Shown here: one piece after another, positions 63,582 through 64,000 of the stretch | Layout of the letters: the number at the start of each line of letters is the position of its first letter | Position numbering within the stretch: the first letter of the stretch is position 1 | Assembly: GCA_965198045.1 (NCBI GenBank) | Contig: CBDAOL010000010.1 | Coordinates: 372,001-436,000, forward strand | Direction: 5' to 3' | DNA: 64,000 nucleotides | Source: CBDDEC01 sp965198045 | GTDB taxonomy: Bacteria; Chloroflexota; Dehalococcoidia; UBA2979 | Program-made: the position numbers and the translations under genes | The notes under the pieces: model-generated | What the model was told of the DNA's origin: nothing | The model's database searches: none | What the model saw: the letters and a program-made list of their open reading frames with translations, nothing else

Positions 63582-64000
63582 CTAGCGCGCGATCGCCGCC
63601 GCCACGTAGCGCGGGTCGATCTCGACCCCGACGCCGCGCCGGCCCGTGCGCTCGCAGGCGATCAGCGTCGTGCCCGCGCCGCAGAAAGGGTCGAAGACCG
63701 TGTCGCCGGGGGTGCTGGAATTCTCGACCGCCCGCTCGACCAGTTCCAGCGGCTTCTGGGTGGGGTGCAGCGGCGAGGCATCGGGGCGCGGGATCTGCCA
63801 GACGTCGCCCTGGTCGCGCCCGCCGGCCCAGTGCCGCTGGCTGCCGTCCGGCCAGCCGTACCAGATCGGCTCATACTGGCGCTGATAGTCGGCCCGGCCC
63901 AGCGTGAAGCGGTCCTTGGCCCAGATAATCGTGTCCGACCAGTGGGCCCCGGCCTCGGCCAGCGCGCGGCAGACGAGCGGCCACTCCTTGCTGCTCATGC
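63582..64000 (-). CDS. Site-specific DNA methyltransferase (N4/N6 type), partial
   Basis: C-terminal part of a DNA methylase whose start lies beyond the window. Visible: SDTIIWAKDRFTLGRADYQR, YEPIWYGW, HPTQKPLELVERAVENSSTP and the SAM-binding motif DPFCGAGTTLIACERTGRRGVGVEID. The order (target-recognition part before motif I) suits the beta-class enzymes. The catalytic (D/N/S)PP(Y/W) motif must lie upstream of 64000. Together with the phage-like genes beside it, it is probably part of a prophage or mobile island. Confidence 0.88.
   Translation of the reverse strand, partial: MSSKEWPLVCRALAEAGAHWSDTIIWAKDRFTLGRADYQRQYEPIWYGWPDGSQRHWAGGRDQGDVWQIPRPDASPLHPTQKPLELVERAVENSSTPGDTVFDPFCGAGTTLIACERTGRRGVGVEIDPRYVAAAIAR

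Overview
The window is GC-rich bacterial DNA, dominated by insertion sequences and gene fragments, with a few blocks of intact metabolic and DNA-repair genes. The intact genes (a double-length CaiB/BaiF CoA-transferase, an F420-type luciferase-like oxidoreductase, a DUF1800-DUF1501-NHL operon, a sulfite-oxidase-like protein, AddAB rather than AdnAB) suit a Chloroflexota lineage (Dehalococcoidia/SAR202-like). That placement is inference from gene content. An actinobacterial-type lineage is not excluded.

Four element families make up about a third of the window; the names are mine. IS-A (about 1.12 kb, terminal repeat CGTGGGACGGCAAAACCT) encodes an integrase-core (rve) transposase. IS-B (1,571 bp) is IS1182-like. 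IS-C (950 bp) is IS6-like. The fourth is an IS110-family element (about 1.27 kb) with a 233-bp non-coding leader. They are nested. All four IS110 copies (20.5, 27.6, 39.3 and 61.4 kb) abut an IS-A terminal-repeat sequence, and three sit inside it at the same junction. IS-B lies at the same AGCT of IS-A at 23.4 and 40.9 kb, with a third junction remnant at 63.0 kb. IS-C has cut two of three tyrosine-recombinase genes. The unit IS110/IS-A/recombinase occurs twice (27.6-30.4 and 39.3-43.8 kb). The complete recombinase lies beside the 3' half of a tRNA-Gly(CCC) gene, which looks like an attachment site.

Layout. 0-4.7 kb: IS remnants, sbcC (one frameshift) and IS-C1. 4.7-6.7 kb: partial tRNA-Val, a PutA remnant and a phage terminase small subunit. 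7.2-12.7 kb: CoA-transferase, enoyl-CoA hydratase, a decayed CoA-transferase and an F420-type oxidoreductase. 13-15.9 kb: a restriction-endonuclease-like gene split by IS-B1. 16.4-18.4 kb: SDR and aldo/keto reductase. 18.9-31.4 kb: an IS-rich zone with islands (metallophosphoesterase, XRE regulator). 31.7-38.7 kb: esterase, lipoprotein, small membrane protein, IS-C3 and molybdopterin oxidoreductase. 39.3-43.9 kb: the second composite and tRNA-Gly fragment. 44.1-52.4 kb: carboxymuconolactone decarboxylase-like protein, the DUF1800/DUF1501/NHL operon, a phosphotransferase remnant and a cyclase. 52.9-54.5 kb: IS remnants. 54.7-60.8 kb: addB-addA. 60.8-64 kb: fragments, IS110d and phage-like genes ending in a DNA methyltransferase that runs off the window.

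Many genes carry a single one-base frameshift (sbcC, addA, the CoA-transferase remnant, the F420 oxidoreductase, a phosphotransferase, an HTH gene, several transposases). This could be real decay or long-read indel error, and the sequence alone does not decide. A family of about 80-bp GC-rich repeats containing CCCCCACCGGGGGG lies between genes at 11.3, 12.8, 16.0 and 50.5 kb, and degenerate at 31.5 kb.
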